DNA from: Lactuca virosa
Lineage: Eukaryota; Streptophyta; Magnoliopsida; Asterales; Asteraceae
Direction of reading: 5' to 3'
NCBI GenBank assembly: GCA_928212115.1
Contig: CAKMRJ010001112.1
Span: 408,118,299 to 408,182,298, forward strand
Length of the DNA: 64,000 bases
The notes beneath the pieces were generated by a model that was not told where the DNA came from, ran no database searches, and saw only the letters and a list, made by a program, of their open reading frames with translations. A program made the translations under genes and the position numbers. This document shows, one piece after another, positions 47,576 through 59,681 of this stretch; positions within the stretch are counted from its first letter, which is position 1, and each line of letters begins with the position of its first letter.

Positions 47576-48306
47576 CTAGCCTTGGTACCCTTCGAAGAGT
47601 TCCTCCTCTCTTCCCTCACCTTTCCCGATTGCCAAAACCGGGGCGGAGTTTGGAGTAGGAGTGTTAACAACCGACTTACCCTTAAGACCTGTTTCTGCGG
47701 TCTTGAGGAGTCCTTGAAGTTTGCTGAGTGTGACCTCTTCCTTATTCATGTGATATGTCATGCGAATTGATCATAGCACGATGGTAAGGAGTGCAAAATG
47801 ATATCTATTGCAAGCTCCTCAGGGAAGTTCACATTAAGCTTCAGCAACCGATCCACATACCTTTGCATTTTCTGCATGTGGCTCGTGACGGATTCCCCGT
47901 CCTTCATCATGGTTGTTATGATAGAGCATATGATTTCATACCTCTCTTGTCGTGCACTTTGATGGTATCTTTCCATCAGATCTTGGTGCATTTCAAAAGG
48001 GTAGAAGTCCTCATAGGACTTTTGGAGTTCCGCTGTCATGGTGGCCAACATGATGCATGCCACTTTTGTAGCATCCCTTTCATGTGCCCGGAAGTCAGCG
48101 ATCTCCTGGGGAGTTGCAGTGGTCTCATCAATCTCCTTAAGCTCCTTGTCAAGGACATATTCTTTGTCCTCGTAGCGGGTAATCATCCTGATGTTTCTGA
48201 TCCATTCATTGAAGTTGGATCCATCAAAAATGACTTTCCCACACAAGTTCATAAGGGTAAAGGAGCCATTAGGATTAGAGCCAGAAGCAGCATTGTTTGA
48301 AGACAT
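47576..48306 (-). pseudogene. gag: Copia gag (element D), one-base frameshift
   Basis: ATG at 48306 gives MSSNNAASGSNPNGSFTLMN and the complete N-terminal capsid half (FDGSNFNEWIRNIRMI, KVACIMLATMTAELQKSYED) followed by SVTSHMQKMQRYVDRLLKL and LHSLPSCYDQFA. There a single base is missing, and the protein continues in the next frame as MTYHMNKEEVTLSKLQGLL (47576-47761). A further frameshift near 47640 leads to the knuckle. Comparison with B and E shows that their Gags lack this N-terminal half. Confidence 0.9.
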
Positions 48307-49835
48307 CTGAAAGAAGAGAACAAGATTAGTTTAGATATTAAGAGAGTCCTTAATAAAACACCCAAATGTAATATTAAGGCTAGGATCCAATCACAATATA
48401 TTATAACTTAGAAGAGGTATGTCGTAATCCAAGCTATAACATATTTGAAAGGTAGGTGAATGACGATTCACCAATTTCCACCATGAAAAACGAAATATAG
48501 ATATTAGGTTTTTAATTGGTTCTTAGAAATTCCTAGATTCTTTTGAGATTCAATGAACTTTTCAAAGGCATGTTTCAATCTCGAGTGTGCCCTCCAAGTT
48601 TTGTGACTGGGATACCGAGGATCACAAAACGAGGTGTGAAGTAACCATGCAAATCACTTGGTACACTCAATGTTTATTACTCAATCGATGTGCCGGTTAA
48701 CCACACGAGCTCCACCGACATATAATAAACTTTAAGTCACCCTTTACCTACCTTGTTAAGTCCAAGTTAGTGTGCCGGTTAACCACACACTCTCCACCAA
48801 CGACTTAAACAAAGTGTAAAGTGTAATTTCATGGATTAGCACCTTATTCACATTTTTCCTAAAGTAACTAAGATTGGGAATTTAATAAAAGCATTTAGTT
48901 ACTTTATAATATTCATCATACTTTTAATGAGAATTTATAAGTCCTTGTCCTACCCGTTCGGCTAACGACCCTCCACCGATCAAGGAAGCGGTGGGTGAGA
49001 GTGGACACCCATTAAGTTGCCATTTTATAGGCAACAACCTTATACCCCCCTTATAGACCGGCTTCGTGAATGAGGCGTACTAGCGGTAAGACGACTTGAT
49101 CTTATACATATATATATTAGTAACTTATAATATTATAAAGTATAAGGGTTGAATTTTAACTTTTAAAATTCTAAGGGTTGGAACTAAAGTTTTAATCAAG
49201 ACTTTACTTGTTCCAAAACTTGAGGGCAAGTTTTGTAAACTTCCAAAACTTTTCATTTCTTATAACTTATGAATTAATTGAGTAATAAAAATGAAGACTC
49301 TTCATTTTATAACTCTTGTGTTCTTTTAATGGCTTTAATAAAAGTGAGACTTTTGGTTTTCCATAACTTGAGGACAAGTTATGGACTCCATTAAAACACA
49401 TTATGATCATGAATTAAACTACCATGAAGGTTACAAACAATTCCTATGATCATCTAATCTTCATAAGTTCAAGAACATGAATATGAACACTTTCAAGAAT
49501 CAAAAATTACACTTAAAAACTTGTAATTTTGATAATTGCCATTGTAAAGGGATTAGCATAAACATTACACCATCTAAAACAAGTTTTAAAACACCAAAAC
49601 AGTTTAGGGTAATGTTTCTAGTCCATTTCCAGCAACAAATGTCGAAATTCTGAAAACTGCAGCCTCTACTCGTCGAGTGCAAGAACTGACTCGACGAGTA
49701 GTTTGCATTTGTTCATGGACTCGTCGAGTCCCCCCATGGACTCGGCGAGTTCATACGAGCAGAAAACAGAAAATCGATTTTTTTTCAAGCAGTTTGCACA
49801 AAAAATCAACAAACAAGCCTAGGCTCTGATACCAC
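48307..49835 (-). other. Structured 5' leader of element D
   Basis: Primer-binding site at about 49823-49834; palindromes ACTCGTCGAGT/ACTCGACGAGT at 49668-49678, 49689-49699 and 49719-49729; hairpins at 49361-49384 (arm CCATAACTTG) and 49214-49235 (arm CAAAACTTG, loop AGGG on the plus strand); double-hairpin block 48955-49095 with stem GTTGCC/GGCAAC around ATTTTATA. Same order of parts as in B, C and E. Confidence 0.75.
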
Positions 49836-50591
49836 TGATGGGTTTTGAGCATTCTAACACTTCCTAAGTGTACATGCAACCCTAATAACCTTGGATCTAT
49901 GTTTGTCTAATTATCATGCAAAGTTGAATTCCAAGGTTATATTCCTATCTAGCATACATGGGGAACATTTTTAACTTGAATGGAAGATAGAATAACATAC
50001 CTTGTTGTTGATTATGATCCTTGAAACCTTGTGAGCCTAGCACCCCAAGTGTGATGCCTCAAATGCTTCACACAACACCAAATGCAAATGAGTAAACTTT
50101 GAGAGAATCTTACACTTACAAAATCGGCTCTAGCCCTCTTGTTTCTTAGTGTCACCGATTTTGGGGAGAACACTTTTGTTTATATAGTGTGTTGCATTAG
50201 GCAAACCCTAATGTAACATGACTCTTCATTTCATGATCCATGGGTTAACTCCATGGAGCATCCGTGGAGCATCCTATGGGTGGAACCCAACTTGATAATC
50301 CATAAGGCCTCTTAGCCCACTATATAAGATATGGAAGATTTACATAATCTACCCATATATTTAATTAGTTATCTTTTGATCACTTAATTAATTCTAAATT
50401 AATTCTTGATCAAACTAATTAAATAATATTATTAATATATTAGAACTTATAATATATTAATAAACCATAAGTGTTATTTCTCTCATTTTAGTTTATCCAA
50501 TTGCATGGTGCCATGCAACCCAAATGGACCATGTCGGGTCGGGTCAAGTACATACCAGAAATAGTTATGGACTTAGACACCTTATCCAACA
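49836..50591 (-). repeat. 5' LTR of D
   Basis: Same termini and length as 42671-43426, preceded on the plus strand by GCTCTGATACCAC (complement of the primer-binding site) and followed by target duplication GAGAT. Confidence 0.94.
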
Positions 50592-51784
50592 GAGATCACC
50601 AGATTCGTGCAGGATAGTCGGGGATTGTTGACCCGTTGTGGTCGGGTATAGGTTCCTATGTCTGGTGGGGCCAGACATATTGTACTGGAGGAGGCTCATA
50701 AGTCTCCTTTCTCTATTCACCCGGGGGCCACCAAGATGTACCGGGATATGAGTTTGAGTTACAGATGGCCGTGCATGAAGAGAGAGATCACTTGGTACAT
50801 CGAGAGGTGCTTGACCTGCAGGATGGTCAAGGCCGAGCATCAGAGGCCGCATGGAAAGTTGCAGCCTCTAGAGATTCCGATGTGGAAATGGGAGCAGATC
50901 ACGATGGACTTCATCACCAAATTGCCGAGAACGGCAAAGGGTTTCGACACTATTTGGGTCATCGTGGATCCATTGACCAAGAGTGCCCATTTTGCCTATA
51001 CGAGCGAGCTCATCGGCCGAGAAGCTGGTCGATGTGTATATTCGCGAGATCGTTGCTCGCCATGGGGTTCCGGTCTCTATCGTTTCACACCGTGATGTTC
51101 GGTTCACCTCCCGTTTCTGGCAGAAGTTCCACGAGGAACTGGGCACGCGGCTGCATTTCAGTACAACTTTCAGATGGCCAGAGCGAACAGACCATTCACA
51201 CCCTCAAGGATATGTTACGGGCCTACGTTATTGACTTCGGTGGGAGCTGGGACTCCGACTTACCCCTTGCAGAGTTCTCCGACAAAAAAATCTTCCATTT
51301 CAGTATCGGTGCTCCACCTTATGAGCAGTTGTATGGAAAGAGATGTCGTACCCCAGTCTGTTGGGGCGAGGTTGGTCACAGGGTGATGGGTTGGACCAAG
51401 GTAGTTCTCCAGACTACCAAGATGATTCAGCAGATCTGACAGCGGTTGCAGACCGCTCAGTGTCGGTAGAATAGTTACGCCGAACGGCACCGATCTGAAT
51501 TGGAGTTTCAGGTTAGTGACATGGTGTTGCTGAAGGTCTCAACCAGGAAGGGTGTGGTCCGTTTCAGGAAGAGGGGAAAGTTGGGTCCCCAGTACATCGG
51601 TCCATTTAGGATTATTTCCAGCGTTTGCAAAGTGGCGTATAGACTGGACCTTCCAAAGGAGCTCAGTCAGATTCACAACACTTTCCACGTTTCACAGTTG
51701 CGGAAGTGCATATTAGACGAGGATGTGATCGTGTCGTTAGATGATATTCAGGTGGACGAGCGCCTGAACTATGTCGAGAGGCCC
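50592..51784 (+). pseudogene. pol: Chromovirus integrase (element F), continued after D
   Basis: Integrase zinc segment HKSPFSIHPGATKMYRDM...CLTCRMVKAEHQRPHG, then core parts WEQITMDFITKLPRTAKGFD (first Asp) and, in another frame, REIVARHGVPVSIVSHRDVRF (second Asp), and DGQSEQTIHTLKDMLRAYV (Glu). Frameshifts near 51010 and 51160; a stop near 51439. The C-terminal part (51500-51784) has KLGPQYIGPFRIISSV, VAYRLDLPKELSQIHNTFHV and LRKCILDEDV, typical of plant gypsy integrases. Cut by E just after YVERPI. Confidence 0.9.
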
Positions 51785-51789
51785 ATAAC

Positions 51790-52563
51790 TGTTGGTTTTG
51801 AGCATTCTAACACTCCTATGATGTACATGCAACCATATATACCTTGGATCTATGTTTTCTCTATTATAAATGCAAATATCAATTTTCCAAGGTATCATCC
51901 TAACTAGCATATTCTGGAGTATATACAATATGAAATACAGTTGAATGACATACCTTTTGTTGTAGCTTGATTCCTTGTACCTTTAAAGAGCTTAGTGCCC
52001 CAAATGTTGCACCTCAAATGGTTCACACAACACCACCAACAATTGGAATAACTTAAGAGAAGATCATTTACACTCAAAATCGGCTAGCCCTCATGTGTCT
52101 ATCACTAGTCACTCCTTAGTGCCAATTTCATGAACTATGACGTTTCTTATATAGTGTGCACATTAGGGTTACACCATGTAACTCATGACTTTCCATATTC
52201 CTCATGATCCATGGGTTTTAACCTCCATGGAGTATCCATGGGTCACCACATGGGTTTAGCCCAACATGAAGAACTATGGATCATAAGCCCACTTTATAAG
52301 AATGAATGATTTACCAAATCAATCCCCATTTATTTAATTAGTCTCTTTTGATCACAAAATTAATTCCAAACTAATTCTTGATCAATACTAATTAAATAAT
52401 ATTAATATATTAGAACTTATAATATATTAATAAATCATAAATATCCTCTTCTCACAAAAGTCTATCCAAATTGTTCTGATGCCATGCAACCCAAATGGAC
52501 CATGCTACTCTCGGGTCAAGTACATACCAATAATAATTATGCGCTTAGGCACCTAATCCAACA
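51790..52563 (-). repeat. 3' LTR of E
   Basis: TGTTGGTTTTGAGC to CACCTAATCCAACA on the plus strand. A TATATAAG-type box lies on the minus strand near 52148-52156. Confidence 0.93.
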
Positions 52564-55500
52564 GTCTCTCACATGGATAAGTCTAATAACTATTCTTTCA
52601 AGCATGACTCCAACCCGACTACCAATCGTAGCTCTTAAAAGCCGGTGTCAAACTCTGATCTAGTCAATGACGTGTCCATTAGATAATGGATCATATATTC
52701 CTCCATTCTGGATATCATATGGACTGAGACATGGATTATAATTATTCTCTATGTCCATCTGTTGTTTCCCGATTTCCGATTTATGACGACCGACTAATTG
52801 AACAAATCAAATCAGTCAGGCTTGGCCAAGCACTTAGGAATGTCATCACTAAATCATCGAGGGGCCCACATATATCGCTTTTATCCACATGGGGTAAAAG
52901 GAACGGATAAACTTCGACCCAAATGCTTGCTTGTACTTACTCATCAAATTACACACAACGATATGTTTCATAACAACCAAGTTACTAGTGCGTTTACATA
53001 TGTCAATGTGCAACCGACTTGCAACTATAACTCACATGTCTCCGTTTGAAGAATATAAGGTATTATTGTCTCATGATCACTCGTGATAATATCCATGAAG
53101 TGATTCAAATGAGCATGGGTTGAATCCAATACTCGAATCTTATTCCAGGAGCACTCATGAACACTGTAGTAAACTTGTGCTATGACCAAAACACACCTCT
53201 ACAGACCCATTCATGACAGTCTTGTCTCAATACCTACTTCCAAAGTATGATCGATTGTGGATGGTTTGAATAACCTAGTTATTCGGGAAGTCAAAACATG
53301 AAAAGTGAAACACAAGAATAATACTAATCCTATGTGGTCCCAAAACTTTTGAGTCTCATATTGATTACTTTTATTGTATAATGTTTCGAATAATCAACTT
53401 AATACTTGAATTAAAACAATAGTCATGCCATGCTCCAAGCATGCACACTATGTTTGACTAAACAATAGTTATGCCATGCTCCAAGCATGCACACTATGTT
53501 TGTTTATGGTCCTTACTTTGTGAAATAGATCAATTGAAAAACATTTCAATGATGCTCATTTCACAATTTCAAATCCTTATTACAAGTGTAAGAATTCCAA
53601 ATTCTTGTCACTGCTAGAAAGTGTTACATTCTAAACTATCATGCAATGATTCTTTTGTAATGTCTAGGTACCAAAAGTCATAGAGACTTGACCAAAGATA
53701 TTACAAAATATTCCTTTGGAGATTGTTACAGGACAATTCCATGGAAATGAAGTCTCAAATTCAAAGTACATACCTTTGAACATCCTTCTTGCATAAAAGT
53801 TTCTAACTTTCTCATCTATTCTTCAACTCCCAATATGGAAACATTCCATATTTGCCATACGACAATTCATTATTAATAGACTCCTGTCTATTCATAATAA
53901 TGTCAATATGATCCTTCCATTACTGTCCTTAAGCGACCAATCTTTGGCGAACCTTAGATTGTCCTTAACAGTTGTTTAACCACTTTAGTCAAATCCGGTT
54001 CTATTCCTTTTTCCCTCTTAATGTCCTAGGCATTTGGAAAATTAGAACACGAGAATATTATAGCATATGCAATCGATCCTATACCCGAAGCATATGAGAC
54101 ACGATTCATAATGTCTAACATGATACTTAATCAGTCTTTTGCTATAAATTTTTATATTTCCCATGTTCTCACAATTCGAATTATGAAAAGGGATGCCGTA
54201 ATCATAATCAAATTTTAAGAACGCAATTAACATTTCCATATATAGAATTTCCTTATGTTGAACCATTCCAACATAACATTCATATATATTTGACTAAAAT
54301 TGATTAAAAACTCAATCTAAGCTTTTAGAGTTAAAAATAAAGTATGAATTCCTCTCCCTTAAATATAGCAAAACAACTTTTCAAATCCTGCAACTTGTGA
54401 TTTGAAACTTTGTTTTCTATAATTAACATTGCTAACTTGCAACACTTTCCATAATAATTATGCTCCCACTAGCATTATAATTATTATCTTACCAGCATAA
54501 CACTTATGCTCCCACCAGCTTTGACATGTACCCAGAAATCAGCTGGACTTCTAGAAATCAATACTTATTGACTTTCTTACCAAAGTTCAGATTTCTGATA
54601 CGAGATGCTTCGATAAGACTTCATCTAGGCTTCTCAAAATCATACACTTTTTCTTAGACAGATCACATGTATGTCTAACCAATTTTAGAACTTACAACCA
54701 TAAGTCTGAAATGATTAGACCTTTGCCATTTCTCACAATTCGAATTATGAAAAAGGGATGTCGTAATCATAATCGAATTTGAGAATGCAAATATCACAAT
54801 TCTATCTCCTTAAAATCTACTTTGTGAAAGCGTTTCCTCACCATCATTTTCATGAATCGGAGAGAAACCTTATGACACTTAGATTTTATGGTGTATGTGT
54901 TCCTATCGATGTGAATTTGTCAAAACCATAATCACAAGACAAGGTTAGTGACAAATCCAAACTCATATGGACTGAACTTGTTCATTCTTAATTTCTTGCC
55001 ACCTGGCAGCACAAGGGCCTACTATTGCTTCCAGGTTGTTATGCAATCAAATGAGAACTCTCAGAACTCATATGCATAGTCAACTTTAACTGGAATGGGT
55101 ACATAAACAAGAATATGTCAACACAATAGGTCACAAACCTCAAGTCGTGTGCTAGTGTTTAACAATAGGTTTTTTCTGAATTAGTTCTTGAAACTTGTCA
55201 AGATCTTTAAGACTCCCACTGACCTCTTGACACATAAGATTCACTTTGCCAAGGAACATTACTTGACAAACAAATATTCAAGAGTTAGTTGGGTTTCTTA
55301 TCAATACAAACACTTCACACAATCGGCCTTAGTTGGTCTTTGTTTTATCCAAAACATCACAACTTACCAATTTCAAATGTACAAGAGTAGAAAAACATTT
55401 TACTCTACATTTGATAAGTGTTATAAACCTTTCTTAAGATTATGTCACTCGAGGCTCGATCTTGGAGTGTTACTCTAAGACTCGACTTTGGAACGAAGTA

Positions 55501-56329
55501 TGATTTATCTTCTTGATTTAACCATTTCAACAATTCACGATTCCTCTTCTTATCCATACAAATGCACTAAGATATCCTTAGAGGATCAATTGTGACATGG
55601 TTTTCATAATCATTAAGATGATCATAAAACACGATACTAAAGTACTCTCCCATCTTTTCAGATTGGAGAAACTTTTATCTTTCTGCCTAATTTAATTCTT
55701 CTCATTCGTTCTGCCATACATTGAACTTTTCCAATGATTCAGAATTATACTTAAACTTGTAAGCATAACCATATTTACTAAACTTTAGTAAATCATGACG
55801 AATAGTCTTATCGTTCTCTGTGGTGGACCTGACCAGCGCACACCCAGTGTACCCGATCCCCTAGTCCTTCACTTGACTCTCATATACATGTGAAAAAAGG
55901 AATTAGTCTTAATTTCCCAAGGACAAAGGTTCTCATTCATCACACAATACAAGTTGCATGATTCCAAGGTTCTATCCAACTGAAACTTGGGTGATGAGAA
56001 TCTTTCCTTACTGGGAAAATTATGACACTACCACAAACGAAAGAATCAAATCCATTTTTCAAATATTGTTATCAATGGAAACATATAAGCAACAATTTTC
56101 ACAAATGCCATTGTAAGGAAACTTAAAATAAAATAAATTTAAAAAAAAAATTATTTATAAAAAATTGAGGAAAGCTTATCCTTACAATGCAAATACATAT
56201 GAAAACTATGATGTTATCTATTCCTAAGCAATCTATCATAACTCTTTAAGCAGCAGCTCAAGAATCTGATCATCGAACCATGCGATTGAAATCCATCTTC
56301 GCGACCAGATTCAACATACTCTTCCTTTT
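52564..56329 (-). other. Decayed pol and 3' non-coding region of element E
   Basis: No supportable frame. The LTR-proximal 740 bp match D, C and B. Pol fossils on the minus strand: 54507-54556 (KASGS-type RT piece) and 54061-54100 (PYASAVGSIMYA-type piece). A duplicated segment at about 53420-53495 (AACAATAGT.ATGCCATGCTCCAAGC twice) is a local tandem repeat. Confidence 0.65.
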
Positions 56330-57132
56330 AGCTTCCTTTAACTTCTTCGATTCTTCAAAACATCAAAATGTAATTACATTACGTCATGTTTTAAGAATCT
56401 CCAAATAGGAACTTAATAGAGTTAGACAGTGGACTTTACCTGAAGTAGAGTAAAAAAAAATTTGACTTTACCATCCTTGCGATCTTTCAGGTAAATCTGG
56501 CAGCTTCTCAACCAGTGCCCCTTCTCTTGGAAATAGAAACATATGGACTCTTTGGGAATGGTACACGGGACTATCTCAGACTTAGTATTTCTCTTTACCA
56601 TTTGGTCAAATGACTTCACCATGTCCAATCCAATTCCATTAGGAAGAGGAAGCTTTTCTAGACTTCCGATGTTACCATTGTCAATGTCCATGGAAGTTTG
56701 GGGAGTAGATCTTCCCATCAAAATTGTTGTTCCAGTGCGCCACATCATTGCTGATTCAGCAGCAACAAGCAAATAAGTAAGACCAATAAGGGTCATGTCG
56801 TGGTCTGTCACGTAGTAGTCCTTAATGAACTCACTATATGACTCAGGAAGTGATTGAAGAACCCAGTCAACCGCCAACTTCCTCGAGACTACGACACCCA
56901 ATACTCTCAGCCTGTCAATATGTGACTTTACCTCCAAGACGTGAGTACACACATACTTTCCTTCCTGCCAATAGGGCTTTGAGTGACCTAGAACTTGTGG
57001 GTTAGGGAGAATTATTGGAGGAGGTGGAGGAAGTGAAGTATGACTTCCACGATCCAACCGCGGGACATCATCTTCAAGAGGACAAATTGCTCCAAAGGAT
57101 TTGGGAAGACCACGGTTGTCTGAACTAGACAT
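56330..57132 (-). pseudogene. gag: Short Gag of element E, long open frame
   Basis: ATG at 57132 gives MSSSDNRGLPKSFGAICPLE, then SLPPPPPIILPNP, the second half of copia capsid (VCTHVLEVKSHIDRLRVLG, SLPESYSEFIKDYYVTDHDM) and a knuckle in which one zinc ligand is lost (CFYFQEKGHWLRSC, third Cys position is Phe). The frame is open for 236 codons to 56422. An A-run near 56455 probably shifts the last codons. A weakened intron (56352-56439; GTAAAG donor, GAAG acceptor) follows. Compared with B there is an internal deletion around residue 50. Confidence 0.78.
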
Positions 57133-58719
57133 CTACAATGGGAGAAATTCAAGTTAGTTGATTTAAGTCCTTAATATAACACCCAAATGAAATATTAAGG
57201 CTAGGACCCAACACAATATTTTACAATTTGGAAGAGGGATACCGTAATCCAAACTGCAAAATATTTGAAGGTAGGTAAATGACGATTTACCAATTTCCAC
57301 CATGAAAAACGAAAAAGAATTTTAGGTTTTAAGCGAATTGAAACTCCTAGATCCTTTGATATTCATTGAACAATTCAATGGCACGTTTAAATCTCGATTG
57401 TGCCCTTCAAGTTTGTGACTGGGATGCCGAGGATCACAAACAAGGTGTGAATAACCATGCAAATTAGTTTGGTACACCCAATGTTACAAATCACCTAATC
57501 AATGTGCCGGTTAACCACACACATTCCATTGATCTATGATTAACATCAAGTTACCCTTTTCCACACATTGTCAGTCCCGATTAGTGTGCCGGTTGACCAC
57601 ACACGATCCACTAACGGCTTAACAAGGTGCAAAGTGAAATTTCATGGGTTAGCACCATATTCACATTTTCCTAAGTAACTAAGATTGGGAATTTATAAGT
57701 GTTTAGTTACTTTATATTTATCATTATACTTTTAATGAAGGGAGAATTAGAGTCCTATCCTACCCGTTCGGCTAACGACCCTCCACCAGTCAAGGAAGCG
57801 GTGGGTGAGAGTGGACACCCATTAAACTGCCATTTTATAGGCAGTAACCTTATACCCCCCTTATAGACCGGCTTCGTGAATGAGGACTACTAACGGTAAG
57901 ACTGACTTTGTTCTTATACATATATATAAATATTAATCTTATAATATTATAATAGTATAAGGGTAGAATTTTAAACTTTAAAATTCCAGGGTTTGGAACT
58001 AAAGTATACACGAGGGGTAACTTTACAAATTCCAAAACTTGAGGGCAAGTTTTGAACAATTCAAAAAAACTTTTGGAATCCATAACATATGAGTTTAATA
58101 TAGCTTTAATGGAGAGACTCTTGATAATCCATAACTTGAGGACAAGTTATGGAGTTCATAAAACTATTTATGGGAAAAGACTCTTCAAGTTTATAACCTA
58201 TGGCTTTAATAACTTTTTATAGGAAAAACTTTTGGTTTTCCATAACTTGAGGACAAGTTATGGAATCCATTAAAGGTCATTTAAATCACCAAATAAACTA
58301 ACAAACATATCTAGCAATATTCATGATCAAGATTAAACTCATATGAACAAGACAATTCAAATCAAACAATTTTCATGTAATTAGCCTAACCATTAAACTA
58401 ATACAAAACATGAAACTTTGACAATTATCTTTTGAATTGGATTAGCATGATCATTACCACATCAAAAACAGGTTTATAAGTTCAAAAACAGGTTAGGGTA
58501 ATGATCCTAGACCAATTCCAGCTTTAAAACTCAAAAATATGCTGTCAGGGGCTCCAACTCGTCGAGTGCATGAACAAACTCGACGATTTGGATGAGTTTG
58601 TGAGTGGACTCGGCGAGTCCATCAGTGGACTCGGCGAGTTCACTGTCCAGAATGCACAAAGCCTAGTTTTTCAGCCTTTTCAAAGTATAATTGAAAACAA
58701 GCCTAGGCTCTGATACCAC
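57133..58719 (-). other. Structured 5' leader of element E
   Basis: Palindrome ACTCGTCGAGT at 58557-58567 and related ACTCGGCGAGT copies; hairpins 58129-58152, 58240-58263 (arm CCATAACTTG, both perfect) and 58033-58054 (arm CAAAACTTG, perfect); double-hairpin block 57755-57900 with stem ACTGCC/GGCAGT around ATTTTATA and stem CCACC/GGTGG. Primer-binding site at about 58707-58718. Confidence 0.78.
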
Positions 58720-59493
58720 TGTTGGGTTTGAGCATTCTAACACTCCTATGATGTACATGCAACCCTATATACCTTGGATCTATGTTTTTTCTATTATACA
58801 TGCAAATATCAATTTTCCAAGGTATCATCCTAACTAGCATATTATGGAGTATATACAATATGAAATACAGTTGAATGACATACCTTTTGTTGTAGCTTGT
58901 TTCCTTGTACCTTTAAAGAGCTTAGTGCCCCAAGTGTTGCACCTCAAATGGTTCACACAACACCACCAACAATTGGAATAACTTGAGAGAAGATCATTTG
59001 CACTCAAAATCGGCTAGCCCTCATGTGTCTATCACTAGTCACTCCTTAGTGCCAATTTGATGAACTATGAGGCTTCTTATATAGTGTGCACATTAGGGTT
59101 ACACCATGTAACTCATGACTTTCCATATTCCTCATGATCCATGGGTTTTAACCTCCATGGAGTATCCATGGGTCACCACATGGGTTTAGCCCAACATGAA
59201 GAACTATGGATCATAAGCCCACTTTATAAGAATGAATGATTTACCAAATCAATCCCCATTTATTTGATTAGTCTCTTTTGATCACAAAATTAATTCCAAA
59301 CTAATTCTTGATCAATACTAATTAAATAATATTAATATATTAGAACTTATAATATATTAATAAATCATAAATATCCTCTTCTCACAAAAGTCTATCCAAA
59401 TTGTTCCGATGTCATGCAACCCAAATGGACCATGCTACTCTCGGGTCAAGTACATACCAATAATAGTTATGGGCTTAGACACCTAATCCAACA
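58720..59493 (-). repeat. 5' LTR of E
   Basis: TGTTGGGTTTGAGC to CACCTAATCCAACA on the plus strand; same length as its partner. Confidence 0.94.
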
Positions 59494-59664
59494 ATAGGTA
59501 TATTGGAGAGAAAGATAAATGTCTTGAGGAACAAGGAAGTACATTTCGTAAAGGCATAGTGGCAGCATCGGAGAGGATCCGAGTGGACTTGGGATCCGGA
59601 GGACGAGTTGTGGGAGCATTATCCGGAGTTGTTCGCCGCAGAAGACTTCGAGGACGAAGTCTAG
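59494..59664 (+). pseudogene. pol: C-terminal chromodomain-like tail of F integrase
   Basis: Continues F's pol after E: ERKINVLRNKEVHFVK, then after one TAG a segment WQHRRGSEWTWDPEDELWEH and YPELF, ending TAG at 59662. This charged, Trp-rich module is the kind of chromodomain found at the end of Tekay/Del-type plant chromovirus integrases, where it guides insertion into heterochromatin. The polypurine tract begins four bases later. Confidence 0.75.
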
Positions 59665-59681
59665 TTCAAGTGGGGGAGAAT

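Larger units (their letters stand above)
42671..50591 (-). mobile_element. Autonomous-type Ty1/copia element 'D', full length
   Basis: Perfect 5-bp target duplication GAGAT (42666-42670 and 50592-50596). Two 756-bp LTRs (42671-43426, 49836-50591) with about a dozen differences by eye (about 98.4% identity), Met-tRNA primer-binding site left of 49836 on the minus strand, and polypurine tract GTGGGAGAC beside the left LTR. Carries gag plus all pol domains with only a few frameshifts. Likely the closest available partner for the gag-only elements B, C and E. Confidence 0.95.
51790..59493 (-). mobile_element. Gag-only Ty1/copia-derived element 'E' (non-autonomous), full length
   Basis: Two 774-bp LTRs (51790-52563 and 58720-59493) with about 18 differences by eye (about 98%). 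Primer-binding site complement GCTCTGATACCAC before 58720; polypurine tract complement after 52563. Flanks are ATAAC and ATAGG, an imperfect 5-bp target duplication inside F's integrase tail. The interior holds one gag (56330-57132), decayed pol and the shared leader, and no pol frames. Confidence 0.92.

Noticed and set aside
51785..59498. Calling a perfect target duplication for E
   Set aside because: The flanks read ATAAC and ATAGG; only three of five bases agree, so I report it as imperfect although LTRs and interrupted integrase still show the insertion.
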